Below, one piece after another: positions 46,409-54,250 of a DNA stretch of 64,000 nucleotides. The stretch spans positions 1-64,000 of the forward strand of contig NZ_BMPZ01000007.1 of assembly GCF_014647855.1 (NCBI RefSeq), written 5' to 3'. Below the pieces are notes generated by a model. That model saw only the letters and a list, made by a program, of their open reading frames with translations. It was not told the origin of the DNA and made no database searches. This DNA comes from Shewanella gelidii. GTDB lineage: Bacteria > Pseudomonadota > Gammaproteobacteria > Enterobacterales > Shewanellaceae. Numbering within the stretch: position 1 is the first letter of the stretch; every line of letters begins with the position of its first letter. The translations under genes and the position numbers were made by a program.

Positions 46409-46762
46409 ATGCCCGCAATACATAACACGATAAATTACCTGGAATTACCCACACAAGATCTCGCAAGTAGTAAAACATTCTTTGGCCAAGTTTTTGGCTG
46501 GCAATTTTTAGATTATGGCCCCGAATACTGCTGCTTTAGTAATGCAGGCATCGATGGCGGCTTTTATCAGGCAGACCAAGTTTTTAATCTACAACAAGGC
46601 TCGCCATTAATAGTGCTTTACCATGATGATTTGCAAGCGGCACAGGAAAAGGTTGTTGCTGCGGGTGGTGTGATCACCAAAGCCGTGTTTAGTTTTCCGG
46701 GTGGGCGACGTTTTCATTTTACCGAGCCCTGTGGTAATGAGTATGCAGTTTGGTCTGACTAA
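46409..46762 (+). CDS. VOC family protein
   Basis: This 117-residue protein belongs to the VOC superfamily (INYLELPTQDLASSKTFFGQVFGW, and FPGGRRFHFTEPCGNEYAVWSD at the end). Ribosome binding site AAGGA lies 8-9 bases before the ATG. The DUF1289 gene follows after 29 bases, so the two may be cotranscribed. Substrate unknown. Confidence 0.88.
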   Translation: MPAIHNTINYLELPTQDLASSKTFFGQVFGWQFLDYGPEYCCFSNAGIDGGFYQADQVFNLQQGSPLIVLYHDDLQAAQEKVVAAGGVITKAVFSFPGGRRFHFTEPCGNEYAVWSD

Positions 46763-46791
46763 TCAAAAAAACTCCTAATGAAGGGGATGTC

Positions 46792-46992
46792 ATGAGACAA
46801 AAGTACCCCAAGTTTACACCTTGCGTTCGTAAGTGTTGTTTGAATGAAGAAGATATGTGTTTAGGCTGTTTTCGATTACTTGAAGAGATCCTTGCTTGGC
46901 ACCATGCGGATGAAGATCAAAAACAAGTGATTATTGCCGCCGCATTACAGAGGAAAGCCGCTTATCATGCGGGTGTTTTAAGCGCGAAATAA
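46792..46992 (+). CDS. DUF1289 family protein
   Basis: This 66-residue protein has the DUF1289 cysteine pattern CVRKCCLNEEDMCLGCFR, which forms a small metal-binding cluster. The family is common in proteobacteria and its function is unknown. It follows the VOC gene by 29 bases. Confidence 0.9.
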   Translation: MRQKYPKFTPCVRKCCLNEEDMCLGCFRLLEEILAWHHADEDQKQVIIAAALQRKAAYHAGVLSAK

Positions 46993-47103
46993 CACTTGGC
47001 ACCTTATTAATCATACGTGTTCAGTATACGCGTACTGAGCATTACCATGCCTTTGGCCTCGCTTGCTGGCGCATTATTTGTAATTGCGTGACGTGCCTCA
47101 CAC

Positions 47104-47130
47104 TGGTGCACTATCAAGTGCACTGCACCA
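47104..47130. promoter_or_regulatory. Palindromic NtrC-like repeat upstream of glnK
   Basis: TGGTGCA and TGCACCA form the ends of a 27-base dyad whose centre also reads TGCAC-N6-GTGCA. The element resembles overlapping NtrC half-sites, though the inner spacing is one base short of the E. coli consensus. Confidence 0.5.
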
Positions 47131-47154
47131 TTTTGTTCCCTTTTCAGTTTTTGT

Positions 47155-47171
47155 TGCACGCTAATGGTGCG
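47155..47171 (+). promoter_or_regulatory. NtrC-binding-site-like sequence upstream of glnK
   Basis: TGCACGCTAATGGTGCG matches the NtrC consensus TGCAC-N7-GTGCA except for the last base. It lies about 63 bases upstream of the sigma54 promoter of glnK. Confidence 0.72.
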
Positions 47172-47233
47172 CTTCGGCGTTTCATTTTTGTGCGTCTTGA
47201 TGTAACCCATTGTTAAAAAACAGTTAAAATTTC

Positions 47234-47249
47234 TGGCCTGAAACCTGCT
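47234..47249 (+). promoter_or_regulatory. Sigma54 promoter of glnK-amtB
   Basis: TGGCCTGAAACCTGCT has the GG and GC dinucleotides exactly 10 bases apart. It lies about 70 bases before the glnK start and downstream of NtrC-like sites, so the operon should be induced by nitrogen limitation. Confidence 0.78.
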
Positions 47250-47317
47250 AAATACCAGTATCAGGTGAATACAGCCTCTGCTGGGAATTCACTAAGGCAT
47301 TTTGTTTGGAGGTCATT

Positions 47318-47656
47318 TTGAAACTAGTAACCGCAATTATTAAACCTTTTAAAGTCGATGACGTACGTGAAGCTCTTGCCGACATCGGCGTTCAAGGTGT
47401 CACCGTGACTGAAGTGAAAGGTTTTGGCCGCCAAAAAGGACATACTGAGCTTTACCGTGGCGCAGAATATATGGTTGATTTTCTTCCCAAGGTGAAGCTG
47501 GAAATCGCAATTAACGCTTCACAAGAAGACGAAGTCATCGAGAGCATTATTAAAGCTGCCCATACCGGTAAGATTGGTGATGGCAAGATTTTTGTGAGAC
47601 AGCTTGATCAAGTGATTCGGATCCGTACATCTGAAGAAGGTAGCGAGGCAATTTAA
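47318..47656 (+). CDS. glnK: Nitrogen regulatory protein PII (GlnK)
   Basis: The 112-residue PII protein has the T-loop with the uridylylation site (GRQKGHTELYRGAEYMVDFLPK, Tyr in YRGAEY), the B loop GKIGDGKIF and the C loop RIRTSEEG. It signals 2-oxoglutarate and ATP/ADP state and blocks AmtB at high nitrogen. The start is TTG at 47318: GGAGG lies 5-6 bases before it and the product then has the family length of 112 residues. amtB starts 1 base after the stop. Confidence 0.95.
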   Translation: MKLVTAIIKPFKVDDVREALADIGVQGVTVTEVKGFGRQKGHTELYRGAEYMVDFLPKVKLEIAINASQEDEVIESIIKAAHTGKIGDGKIFVRQLDQVIRIRTSEEGSEAI

Positions 47657-47657
47657 G

Positions 47658-48956
47658 ATGAAGAAATTTATGCAATCTGCTTGGTCAATCGGCTTATTGT
47701 CGTTGATTTCTTTTGGCACAAGCGCAGATGAACTCAATGGCGCAAACACGGCTTGGATCCTCAGTTCGTCGGCGTTAGTGCTATTTATGACACTGCCCGG
47801 TCTTGCATTGTTTTATGGTGGCTTGGTTCGTAGTAAAAACGTGCTTTCGATATTGATGCAGTGTTTTGCTATTGCTGGCATCGCGTCGGTTTTATGGTTT
47901 ATCGTGGGTTATTCCATTGCTTTTGATGAAGGTAATGGCTTTATGGGGGGTTTTGGTAAAGCCATGCTCGCGAGTGTGACCAAAGACAGCTTAAGTGGCG
48001 ACATTCCTGAGTCCCTGTTTATGCTATTCCAAATGACTTTTGCCGTAATTACACCGGCTTTGATTATTGGTGGCTTTGCGGAACGGATGAAGTTCTCAGC
48101 TGTACTTATTTTCAGTGCGTTATGGTTACTGGTTGTTTACGCACCAATTACCCACTGGGTATGGGGTGGCGGCTGGTTAGCTGAAATGGGTTTATATGAC
48201 TTTGCAGGTGGCACCGTGGTACATATCACCGCAGGTGTCGCTGCACTGATTGCTGCAGTGATGGTTGGCCCTCGTAAAGGTTTTGGAACCACAGCGATTA
48301 TTCCCCACAATATGACCATGACGGTCACTGGCGCAGGTATGCTTTGGGTTGGCTGGTATGGATTCAACGGCGGTAGCGCATTGGCTGCCAACGGTGATGC
48401 ATCGATGGCAATCTTAGTCACGCATATTTCAGCATCCATGGGGGCTATGACATGGGCTGCGATTGAATGGGCGAAGTTTGGTAAACCCAGTGCGCTGGGT
48501 ATCGTGACCGGTATGGTTGCGGGCCTAGGTACGATTACACCAGCTTCAGGTTTTGTTGGCCCTGGTGGCGCATTAGTTATTGGCCTACTTGGTGGCGTGA
48601 TCTGTTTTTATGCAACGGTTTATATCAAACAAAAGCTCAAAATCGATGACTCGCTCGATGTATTTCCTGTCCATGGTGTTGGCGGTATCTTAGGTACGTT
48701 GCTTGCGGGTGTCTTTAGCTCAACGGAGCTGGGTGTCTTTAGTGGTTACGGCTTTGCAGATGGAAATGAAACCATGGCTGATCAGTTTGGCGTGCAAGTC
48801 ATTGGTGTGCTTTCAACCTTCGCCTATACCGCGGTTGTAAGTTTCATACTGTTCAAAGTTGTTAGCGTGATGGTTGGTGGTCTCCGTGTTGACGAAGAAC
48901 AAGAGGTGACAGGTCTAGATATATCAGAACACGAAGAAACAGGTTATAGCCTATAA
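47658..48956 (+). CDS. amtB: Ammonium transporter AmtB
   Basis: This 432-residue protein has a signal peptide (about 1-22, FGTSADELNGANTAW) and eleven helices. Typical motifs are PGLALFYGGLVRSKN, GGFAERMKF, the twin His pore residues (HITAG and FPVHGVGGI), and a conserved C-terminal region RVDEEQEVTGLDISEHEETGYSL (core RVDEEQEVTGLD) that binds GlnK. It carries ammonium into the cell. It is cotranscribed with glnK from the sigma54 promoter, the standard Amt-PII arrangement. Confidence 0.95.
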   Translation: MKKFMQSAWSIGLLSLISFGTSADELNGANTAWILSSSALVLFMTLPGLALFYGGLVRSKNVLSILMQCFAIAGIASVLWFIVGYSIAFDEGNGFMGGFGKAMLASVTKDSLSGDIPESLFMLFQMTFAVITPALIIGGFAERMKFSAVLIFSALWLLVVYAPITHWVWGGGWLAEMGLYDFAGGTVVHITAGVAALIAAVMVGPRKGFGTTAIIPHNMTMTVTGAGMLWVGWYGFNGGSALAANGDASMAILVTHISASMGAMTWAAIEWAKFGKPSALGIVTGMVAGLGTITPASGFVGPGGALVIGLLGGVICFYATVYIKQKLKIDDSLDVFPVHGVGGILGTLLAGVFSSTELGVFSGYGFADGNETMADQFGVQVIGVLSTFAYTAVVSFILFKVVSVMVGGLRVDEEQEVTGLDISEHEETGYSL

Positions 48957-48983
48957 GGCATACGTGAGGCGTTGTGAATTGTC

Positions 48984-49020
48984 AAAAGCCTTGAGTAGCG
49001 TTCGCTGCTCAAGGCTTTTC
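48984..49020 (+). terminator. Terminator after amtB
   Basis: GCCTTGAGTAG pairs with CTGCTCAAGGC around CGTTCG, flanked by AAAA and TTTT, so it may also act in the other direction. Confidence 0.85.
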
Positions 49021-49359
49021 TATGGTGTTCTCTCTACTTATTTTTCTTCAGAGCGTAACCGAAGCTCAAGCTATAGTCCGAGCTGAGTTGACCAATAAAT
49101 AATCACTTCATAGTGCGCTAATACATAATGCGCCAAGGCCGAGTTCATCAGCTTGAACGGTTTAGCTTTTTTACGTTTAAGAATGCTCTAACACTCGCGA
49201 AAGAAGTTATGAACTTGGTGGATCTCTCATCTTGAGGAGCCGTCTTGGCAATTCGCTTGCTAAAGCTGTAGCTATCGCTTTAAATATTTGTCTGCACTCT
49301 AAAGGTATAGCAATGCATTCTGCTTGGTATGCGTCTCAATAACAAAGGATTTGAACGTC
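49021..49359. other. Intergenic region before bluB, nothing recognised
   Basis: No gene, and no cobalamin riboswitch (B12 box) is visible here despite the bluB gene downstream. Promoter elements cannot be assigned with confidence. Confidence 0.45.
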
Positions 49360-50004
49360 ATGAATAATCGCCAATTTGATGTACAAGAGCAGCAATTATT
49401 AGAAGAAATTATGCTTCACCGTCGTGATGTTCGTGGGAATAAATTCTTATCAAAACCGATTGAAGAAGAAGTACTAAATAAAATATTGCACGCAGCGACT
49501 TTAGCGCCATCAGTCGGGTTTTCTCAGCCATGGGAGTTTGTCGTGATCCGTGATGGCGATATCAAGCAACAAGTTGCCGACAACTTTGCCAAAGAAAATG
49601 ATAAAGCACTGCAGCTATTTCATGGTGAGCAAAAAGCGTTATATACCCGGTTAAAACTTGAGGGCATTAAAGAATCGCCAGTAAATATTGCCGTATTTTA
49701 CGCCCAGGCAGATGAAGTAACCCTAGGACAAACCTCGATGGCTGAGATGGGGGAGTATAGTGTGGTGTGTGCCATTCAGAATATGTGGTTAATGGCGCGT
49801 TCGCTGAATGTCGGTATAGGTTGGGTAAGCATTGTAGACCCACAAGCAGTAAAGCAAACCTTAAACGCGCCTGCAGGGCACAAGTTGGTAGGTTATTTAT
49901 GTGTTGGCTACGTAGATGAGTTCTTCGATATGCCAGAGCTAGAAAAGTTGAAATGGAAACAACGCAAAACCCTTGCTGAATCGGTGCACCAAAACAGCTA
50001 TTAA
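49360..50004 (+). CDS. bluB: 5,6-dimethylbenzimidazole synthase BluB
   Basis: The 214-residue protein is a nitroreductase-fold enzyme of the BluB type (start with HRRDVRGNKFL, then LAPSVGFSQPWEFVV). It cuts FMNH2 with oxygen to make 5,6-dimethylbenzimidazole, the lower ligand of cobalamin. The ATG at 49360 (MNNRQFD) has AAGGA about 10 bases upstream; the frame is open further, to 49324. No other cobalamin genes are adjacent. Confidence 0.88.
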   Translation: MNNRQFDVQEQQLLEEIMLHRRDVRGNKFLSKPIEEEVLNKILHAATLAPSVGFSQPWEFVVIRDGDIKQQVADNFAKENDKALQLFHGEQKALYTRLKLEGIKESPVNIAVFYAQADEVTLGQTSMAEMGEYSVVCAIQNMWLMARSLNVGIGWVSIVDPQAVKQTLNAPAGHKLVGYLCVGYVDEFFDMPELEKLKWKQRKTLAESVHQNSY

Positions 50005-50201
50005 ATCACTTCAAAGTCTTTGACTTGTCTAAAAAATTGGCACTTAGCAGCAGATGTTGCGGTGCCAATTGTCATTTATGTGATGTGTCACCTATATTGA
50101 AAATAACGAAAGTAAACATTGAAGCGGTATTGATAACTCAACTACTGTGAATTCAATGAATTACACTATTGTTCGCAATTTCATGTTGGCTGTTCTAAAT
50201 A

Positions 50202-50230
50202 TTGCACAGTTAGTCGTGCAGTGATAGAAT
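50202..50230 (+). promoter_or_regulatory. Sigma70-type promoter for add
   Basis: TTGCAC and TAGAAT are separated by exactly 17 bases. Transcription would start near 50237, just before the riboswitch aptamer. Confidence 0.65.
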
Positions 50231-50242
50231 CCGCGCTAAGTT

Positions 50243-50311
50243 ACTTCGTATAATCCCAATGATATGGTTTGGGAGTTTCTACCAAGAGCCTTAAACTCTT
50301 GATTATGAAGT
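50243..50311 (+). promoter_or_regulatory. Adenine riboswitch aptamer
   Basis: The sequence has all conserved blocks of the purine aptamer: TATAATC, GATATGG, AGTTTCTACC, and CTTGATTATGAAG. The P1 stem is ACTTCGTA/TATGAAGT and the two loop arms can pair. The base that pairs with the ligand is T (in GATTATGA), which selects adenine, as in the known Vibrio vulnificus add riboswitch, to which this is nearly identical. Confidence 0.95.
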
Positions 50312-50316
50312 CTGTA

Positions 50317-50337
50317 CTTTATGCGTGCCAAATAAAG
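50317..50337 (+). promoter_or_regulatory. Expression platform hairpin of the adenine riboswitch
   Basis: CTTTAT (50317-50322) pairs with ATAAAG (50332-50337), which overlaps the AAAGG ribosome binding site of add. A shift between this hairpin and the P1 stem should switch translation, as in the Vibrio add riboswitch. Confidence 0.75.
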
Positions 50338-50348
50338 GTAGAGACCTC

Positions 50349-51344
50349 ATGCAATACTTTGATGTACCTAAAATTGATCTTCACTGTCACCTCGACGGTA
50401 GTGTTCGTCCTCAAACAATAATTGATCTTGCTGCTCAGCAAGAGTTAGAGATCCCTTCTCAAGATATTGAAGTGATTAATAATCTCATGATCGCGCCCGA
50501 ATCATGTAAAGATTTAGTGGAGTATATCGAGCGTTTCGAACTCCCCATTAGTGTCATGCAAACCGAAGAAGCGCTGACTCGAATTTCCTATGAACTATTT
50601 GAAGATGCAGCCAAAGAAAACGTGAAGTACTTGGAAGTGCGTTTTGGACCCCTGCTGCACGTGCAGCAAGGGTTAAGCCTTGACCAAGTGATTGCAAGCG
50701 TGGTTAAAGGGATGCAACTCGCTCAAGATGAATACGATATTCAAGGTAACTACATTTTATCAATTTTGAGAACCATGGACTTAGATCGAGTCTATGAAGT
50801 GATTGATGCGGGGTTACCATACTTAGGCCAAGGGGTGGTCGCATTTGATTTGGCTGGTGCTGAATTGCCAGGCTTTAGCCAAACATTTGTGCCCCATGCA
50901 CAATACGCAAAAGCCAAAGGCTATCGAATCACCATCCATGCGGGCGAGCAGGGTAGTGGCCAAAACGTATTTGATGCCGTGCATTTACTGAATGCAGAGC
51001 GTGTTGGCCATGGCATTCATATGAAAGACCATGCCGACGCGTATAATCTTGTTAAAGCTCAAAACGTGGCGCTTGAAACTTGTCCAAGTAGCAATGTCCA
51101 AACCAAAGCTGTAGAAAGTCTTGCCAGCCATCCGCTGAGAGATTTTTATCAAGATGATGTCCTCATTACTATCAATACGGATAATCGCACTGTTTCAAAT
51201 ACCACCATGACTGACGAAGTTGCCAAAGTCATGCAACAGTTTGATTTAACTGAACAAGACTATCATGCGATTTATCGGACTAGTGTGGAAAAGTCCTTTG
51301 CTTCTGCAGAAGTGAAACAGCAACTTTTGGCCTATATCAGCTAG
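50349..51344 (+). CDS. add: Adenosine deaminase
   Basis: This 331-residue TIM-barrel enzyme converts adenosine to inosine. The zinc site HCHLDGS (start [14 protein letters not shown]) and the catalytic HAGEQGSG (Glu), HGIHM and NTDN motifs are intact. The ATG at 50349 is chosen over a GTG at 50325 because the latter lies within the riboswitch hairpin. Control is by the adenine riboswitch upstream. It is a standalone gene. Confidence 0.95.
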   Translation: MQYFDVPKIDLHCHLDGSVRPQTIIDLAAQQELEIPSQDIEVINNLMIAPESCKDLVEYIERFELPISVMQTEEALTRISYELFEDAAKENVKYLEVRFGPLLHVQQGLSLDQVIASVVKGMQLAQDEYDIQGNYILSILRTMDLDRVYEVIDAGLPYLGQGVVAFDLAGAELPGFSQTFVPHAQYAKAKGYRITIHAGEQGSGQNVFDAVHLLNAERVGHGIHMKDHADAYNLVKAQNVALETCPSSNVQTKAVESLASHPLRDFYQDDVLITINTDNRTVSNTTMTDEVAKVMQQFDLTEQDYHAIYRTSVEKSFASAEVKQQLLAYIS

Positions 51345-51488
51345 AAGATGAAGCCGTGGGTTTTCTGCCCACACCCAGTCAAGAGGGAAACGACCGCTTT
51401 TCCCTTTTGCAAACACCCAACACTCTAGTCGAAGTTGAGTTTCCTCAAGCGCCAATAAAGTATTGAGCAGCTTAGATCGGACAACCAT
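51340..51488 (-). pseudogene. Possible degraded minus-strand gene, fragment C
   Basis: A frame that starts at an ATG at 51488 has coding-like character for about 45 residues (LLNTLLALEETQLRLECWV, then AKGKSGRFPLDWVW) and then runs into the antisense of add. It may be the end piece of the same decayed locus as the fragments at 51536 and 51625. No family recognised. Confidence 0.25.
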
Positions 51489-51535
51489 ACCCAGCTAATC
51501 CTTGGGCCTCCTCTTTGATACCTATTCGATATTTT

Positions 51536-51628
51536 TTATTGGCTTATTTCTGCAAGGTCGATAGGTACTCCAGTCATCTGCGGAGCAAGTGGACTGGGTT
51601 CAAAAAACTTGGTTCGTGATTCGATCAT
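51536..51628 (-). pseudogene. Possible minus-strand small gene, fragment B
   Basis: A 30-codon frame starts at an ATG that overlaps the stop of fragment A by 4 bases (ATGA), the usual mark of an operon. It reads MIESRTKFFEPSPLAPQMTG and then VPIDLAEISQ before the stop. It is too short to judge, but the composition and the overlap argue for real or once-real coding. Confidence 0.35.
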
Positions 51629-51822
51629 AGAGGAAACCTCTTTACAAAAATGTAACCAAACTTTGGCTTTGGTCCGTCCTCACGATGATAAGCATTTTGC
51701 CGTATGGTGATGCGCAGCCATTCTTGTGCCCAAATTAAATCTGGGTCCTTAACGTCATTATTACATCGTTTATTTGTTAAGGTCTGTGCAGATGGTTGTT
51801 GTCTTTGATATGTTTGATATTC
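51625..51822 (-). pseudogene. Possible truncated minus-strand gene, fragment A
   Basis: A 65-codon open frame has natural protein composition, including DVKDPDLIWAQEWLRITIRQ and a C-terminal PKPKFGYIFVKRFPL. It has no usable start codon (no ATG, GTG or TTG in frame) and a stop directly upstream, so it looks like the C-terminal remnant of a gene that lost its front part. Its stop overlaps the ATG of fragment B. The original function is unknown. Confidence 0.4.
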
Positions 51823-51868
51823 TTACAAAAAATATTTTAAAGTTGATTTTTTCGACTCTAAATCACTT

Positions 51869-51915
51869 TATAATAGGCAATAAAAAAGGGGGGAGTAATG
51901 TTCAACTCCCCTTTG
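51869..51915 (+). promoter_or_regulatory. -10 box and 5' leader hairpin before the SIMPL gene
   Basis: TATAAT at 51869-51874 is followed by AAAGGGGGGAGT / ACTCCCCTTT, which can form a stem near the 5' end of the transcript. On the minus strand the same hairpin ends in TTTTTT and could be a terminator for leftward transcription. Confidence 0.45.
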
Positions 51916-51962
51916 TGCAGAGCAAGATGCTGTGAGACTTACTAAAACTAAGGAGAGTTATT

Positions 51963-52709
51963 TTGAATCTTAAACCTATTGGATTGACGTTATTTTTGGC
52001 CTTACCTGTACTTGCAGACACTGAGTTGAAGGGAAGCCCTGATGAGCTTAGACGTTTTTTGCATCCGGAAGTTAAGACGATTTCGATGACCCAGGATGCT
52101 GAAATCGTCGCATTTAAAGATCAGGCGGTGATCAGTCTGCTCGTGACCACTGAGGATGACAAACTGGCTGTGTCACTGCAAAAAAATTCGAAAATACGCG
52201 CTAGCATTTCATCGGCTCTCGAGGCGCAGAACATCCCACTTAGCCGAATCAAAAATTCAAAGTTTTCGACCTCTCCAGATTATGGCTGGTTTGGTAAAAA
52301 TCCAGATAGCTATAAAGTGACAAATACGGTGACCGTGCGTATCAACAATGAGTCAGGCATGCAGAGTATTGCAAAAATTGTAGATTCCTATGATGAAGTT
52401 AGCCTCGTCGATACTCAGTATGAACATTCTGAAAAAGAAGCCTTTACGCAAAAAGTGAAGGAGAAGGCGTTAAACAAAGTGTTGGCGCAAAAAGCGTTTT
52501 ACAGTAAAACCTTGGGGATCAATTTAAAAGCCGTTTCGTTCTCTGATCACGCGACAGCTGTTAACGAAGAGATAGAAAGAATTCAGGTGACGGGAAGTCG
52601 TATGGATAAAAGTTATTCCTCGAGCAAGCATAGCCATGAACCGATGCACGCCTCTTTTGAAAAGGTTACTTATTCAGCCAATGTAACGGTTACCTTTATT
52701 GCTGAGTAA
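51963..52709 (+). CDS. Secreted SIMPL-domain (DUF541) protein
   Basis: This 248-residue protein has a signal peptide (cleavage after LPVLA) and a SIMPL domain (about 38-245), with the typical end ANVTVTFIAE. The start is a TTG, with AAGGAG 7 bases before it and no ATG close by. SIMPL proteins act in the periplasm; some relate to stress or outer-membrane functions, but the activity is unknown. It is followed after 132 bases by the secreted four-cysteine protein gene. Confidence 0.85.
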   Translation: MNLKPIGLTLFLALPVLADTELKGSPDELRRFLHPEVKTISMTQDAEIVAFKDQAVISLLVTTEDDKLAVSLQKNSKIRASISSALEAQNIPLSRIKNSKFSTSPDYGWFGKNPDSYKVTNTVTVRINNESGMQSIAKIVDSYDEVSLVDTQYEHSEKEAFTQKVKEKALNKVLAQKAFYSKTLGINLKAVSFSDHATAVNEEIERIQVTGSRMDKSYSSSKHSHEPMHASFEKVTYSANVTVTFIAE

Positions 52710-52841
52710 TTCGCAGAATAAATTGTGTGTTCGGTATAAAGTCACAGCATTATATATGGTTTTGGCGTTAACCATCGAGCGGATCGACGCAAGCTGAATC
52801 AAGTATTGATGATGGCAGTACAAAAGGGTGAAAAGGTTCTC

Positions 52842-53330
52842 ATGAAAATTTTAAAAACGCTGGTTACAAGCATGCTGATGTTACTGGCGCTAAATAGTCA
52901 TGGGGCTGAGCCGGCTCTGGCGCAGTTAGAAGCCGATATCCTTGCGAAACAAGCCAAATATGAAGCTTTGGTTGACGATTATCAGAAGAAGCGCCAACAA
53001 CTTGAAGCTGCAATCACTGAGTTGAAGCAACAAGAACAAGTGCTGATGGCGCTGAAAAACGAATTAGCTGCGTTAAATTCAGTGATGACTGAAGCTCGAG
53101 CAGCCGAATCGCAAACTAGACCTTTAAAGGCCGAGAACCAACCTTTGGCAAAAAAAACAGGAATTGGTGCCGAGCCTGATGAAGAACCTTGTACATGTGT
53201 TTTCAACAGTAATCGCAAGTATAATCCTGAGAAAGTACTGTGGAATAACGCTTATTGGATATGTGAAATATACAAAACCGACGGCACTTGCTCTGCTGTA
53301 AAAAAGATCAAAGATGTAAGCATCGATTAA
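52842..53330 (+). CDS. Secreted coiled-coil protein with C-x-C-x(21)-C-x(8)-C motif
   Basis: The 162-residue protein has a signal peptide (cleavage after NSHGA), a long coiled coil (about 25-90) and a C-terminal four-cysteine domain: CTC, then C after 21 residues, then C after 8. The pattern and hydrophobic positions match the protein at 21339, which lacks the coiled coil. AAGG lies 7 bases before the ATG. The frame is open further upstream to 52806, but the signal peptide fixes the start. Function unknown. Confidence 0.78.
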   Translation: MKILKTLVTSMLMLLALNSHGAEPALAQLEADILAKQAKYEALVDDYQKKRQQLEAAITELKQQEQVLMALKNELAALNSVMTEARAAESQTRPLKAENQPLAKKTGIGAEPDEEPCTCVFNSNRKYNPEKVLWNNAYWICEIYKTDGTCSAVKKIKDVSID

Positions 53331-53362
53331 TCAGCATCAGGATTGCCCATTTGTATGAAGTG

Positions 53363-53387
53363 TGCTGCCAGCGGGAGGTTGGCAGCA
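53363..53387. terminator. Hairpin between convergent genes
   Basis: TGCTGCCA and TGGCAGCA form a perfect 8-bp stem with a 9-base loop. It lies between the four-cysteine protein gene and the convergent oxidoreductase gene. The following bases are AT-rich but lack a proper T run, so a terminator role is only likely. Confidence 0.45.
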
Positions 53388-53428
53388 ATTATATTGTCAT
53401 GTGCGTGCTTTCGTTGCCATTGTATGTC

Positions 53429-53983
53429 TTAAGCTGATTTGGCTTCCATGATGGCCTTATTTAGTTTTTTCAGATGTTCATCCACTAGCTTTGTTACGTT
53501 ATCCACATTGCCACCTTCATTCACGTCTGCGTTCATATTAAACGTGGTAATCACATCGCAAATATTCATCTTCGCGGCTTTGACTGGGTGTAGCGCGGCA
53601 TCGAGGTATTTTTCCAGCGCCATGAAGTTAAAATCTCCGACCTGATAAGATTCTTCGGTCGCTCCTGCCGTTATTGAAAGAATCACTTTTTTGTCTTTCA
53701 ACTTGTCACCTTCTGGCCCAAAAGCAAAATTATAGGTCCATAAATCATCAAACCATTTCTTTAACAACGCGGGATATGTTGACCAGTACAGCGGGAATTG
53801 GATGATGACCAGATCTGCTTCAATCAGTGCTTGCTGTTCGGCTTTGATATCAATTTGATAGTGCGGATATAGCGTATCAAGCTTTCGCACTGAAATGTCT
53901 GGTGCGAGCTGTTCGAGAATTTGTCGGGTTGCAGTGGACTGTGAAAGGTTTGGATGACCGCAAACTAGCAAGATTTTGCCCAT
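53429..53983 (-). CDS. NAD(P)H oxidoreductase, flavodoxin fold (KefF/KefG-like)
   Basis: This 184-residue protein has the flavodoxin-like quinone reductase fold (start ILLVCGHPNLSQSTATRQ, the middle IIQFPLYWSTYPALLKKWFDDLW, then LSITAGATEESY). KefF and KefG are cytosolic partners of glutathione-gated K+ channels, but no kef gene is next to it; MdaB-type quinone reductase activity is the alternative. A perfect inverted repeat lies about 95 bases upstream. Confidence 0.88.
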   Translation of the reverse strand: MGKILLVCGHPNLSQSTATRQILEQLAPDISVRKLDTLYPHYQIDIKAEQQALIEADLVIIQFPLYWSTYPALLKKWFDDLWTYNFAFGPEGDKLKDKKVILSITAGATEESYQVGDFNFMALEKYLDAALHPVKAAKMNICDVITTFNMNADVNEGGNVDNVTKLVDEHLKKLNKAIMEAKSA

Positions 53984-54077
53984 GAAAATGTCCTATAAGC
54001 TGCTGAGATGTCAGATGAATAATTGACTGTATTATTGGCCGTCAGTGTACGGGTACTTTGCTTTTCGGTCGTAGAGG

Positions 54078-54106
54078 TCGCTCACACTTTGAGTTGATGT
54101 GAGCGA
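54078..54106. promoter_or_regulatory. Perfect inverted repeat upstream of the oxidoreductase gene
   Basis: TCGCTCACA-N11-TGTGAGCGA is a perfect 9-bp dyad about 95 bases before the oxidoreductase start. It may be an operator for an unlinked regulator or a stem-loop. The rest of 53984-54250 shows no gene. Confidence 0.4.
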
Positions 54107-54250
54107 TTGAGCATTCGTGGAGCTTGTGGTGTTTGTCGGTGTTTCTTAGGGATTTATTCTTCCAATCAAGGCTGCTAGTCTTGAACCTCTTCAATAGCGA
54201 CAACAAAACATTGAGCTGAGGGAGGCTGTAAAAGACGAGGGAATATCTAT

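Noticed and set aside
47007-47210. A 67-codon minus-strand frame before glnK
   Set aside because: It covers the NtrC-like sites, has no recognisable domain and no good ribosome binding site. The region is better explained as the glnK control region.
49021-49359. Cobalamin riboswitch before bluB
   Set aside because: No B12 box or matching core is visible in the gap.
51882-51915. Hairpin before the SIMPL gene as an intrinsic terminator for add
   Set aside because: It lies more than 500 bases after add, downstream of a new -10 box, and has only three T on the plus strand. It fits better as a 5' leader hairpin.
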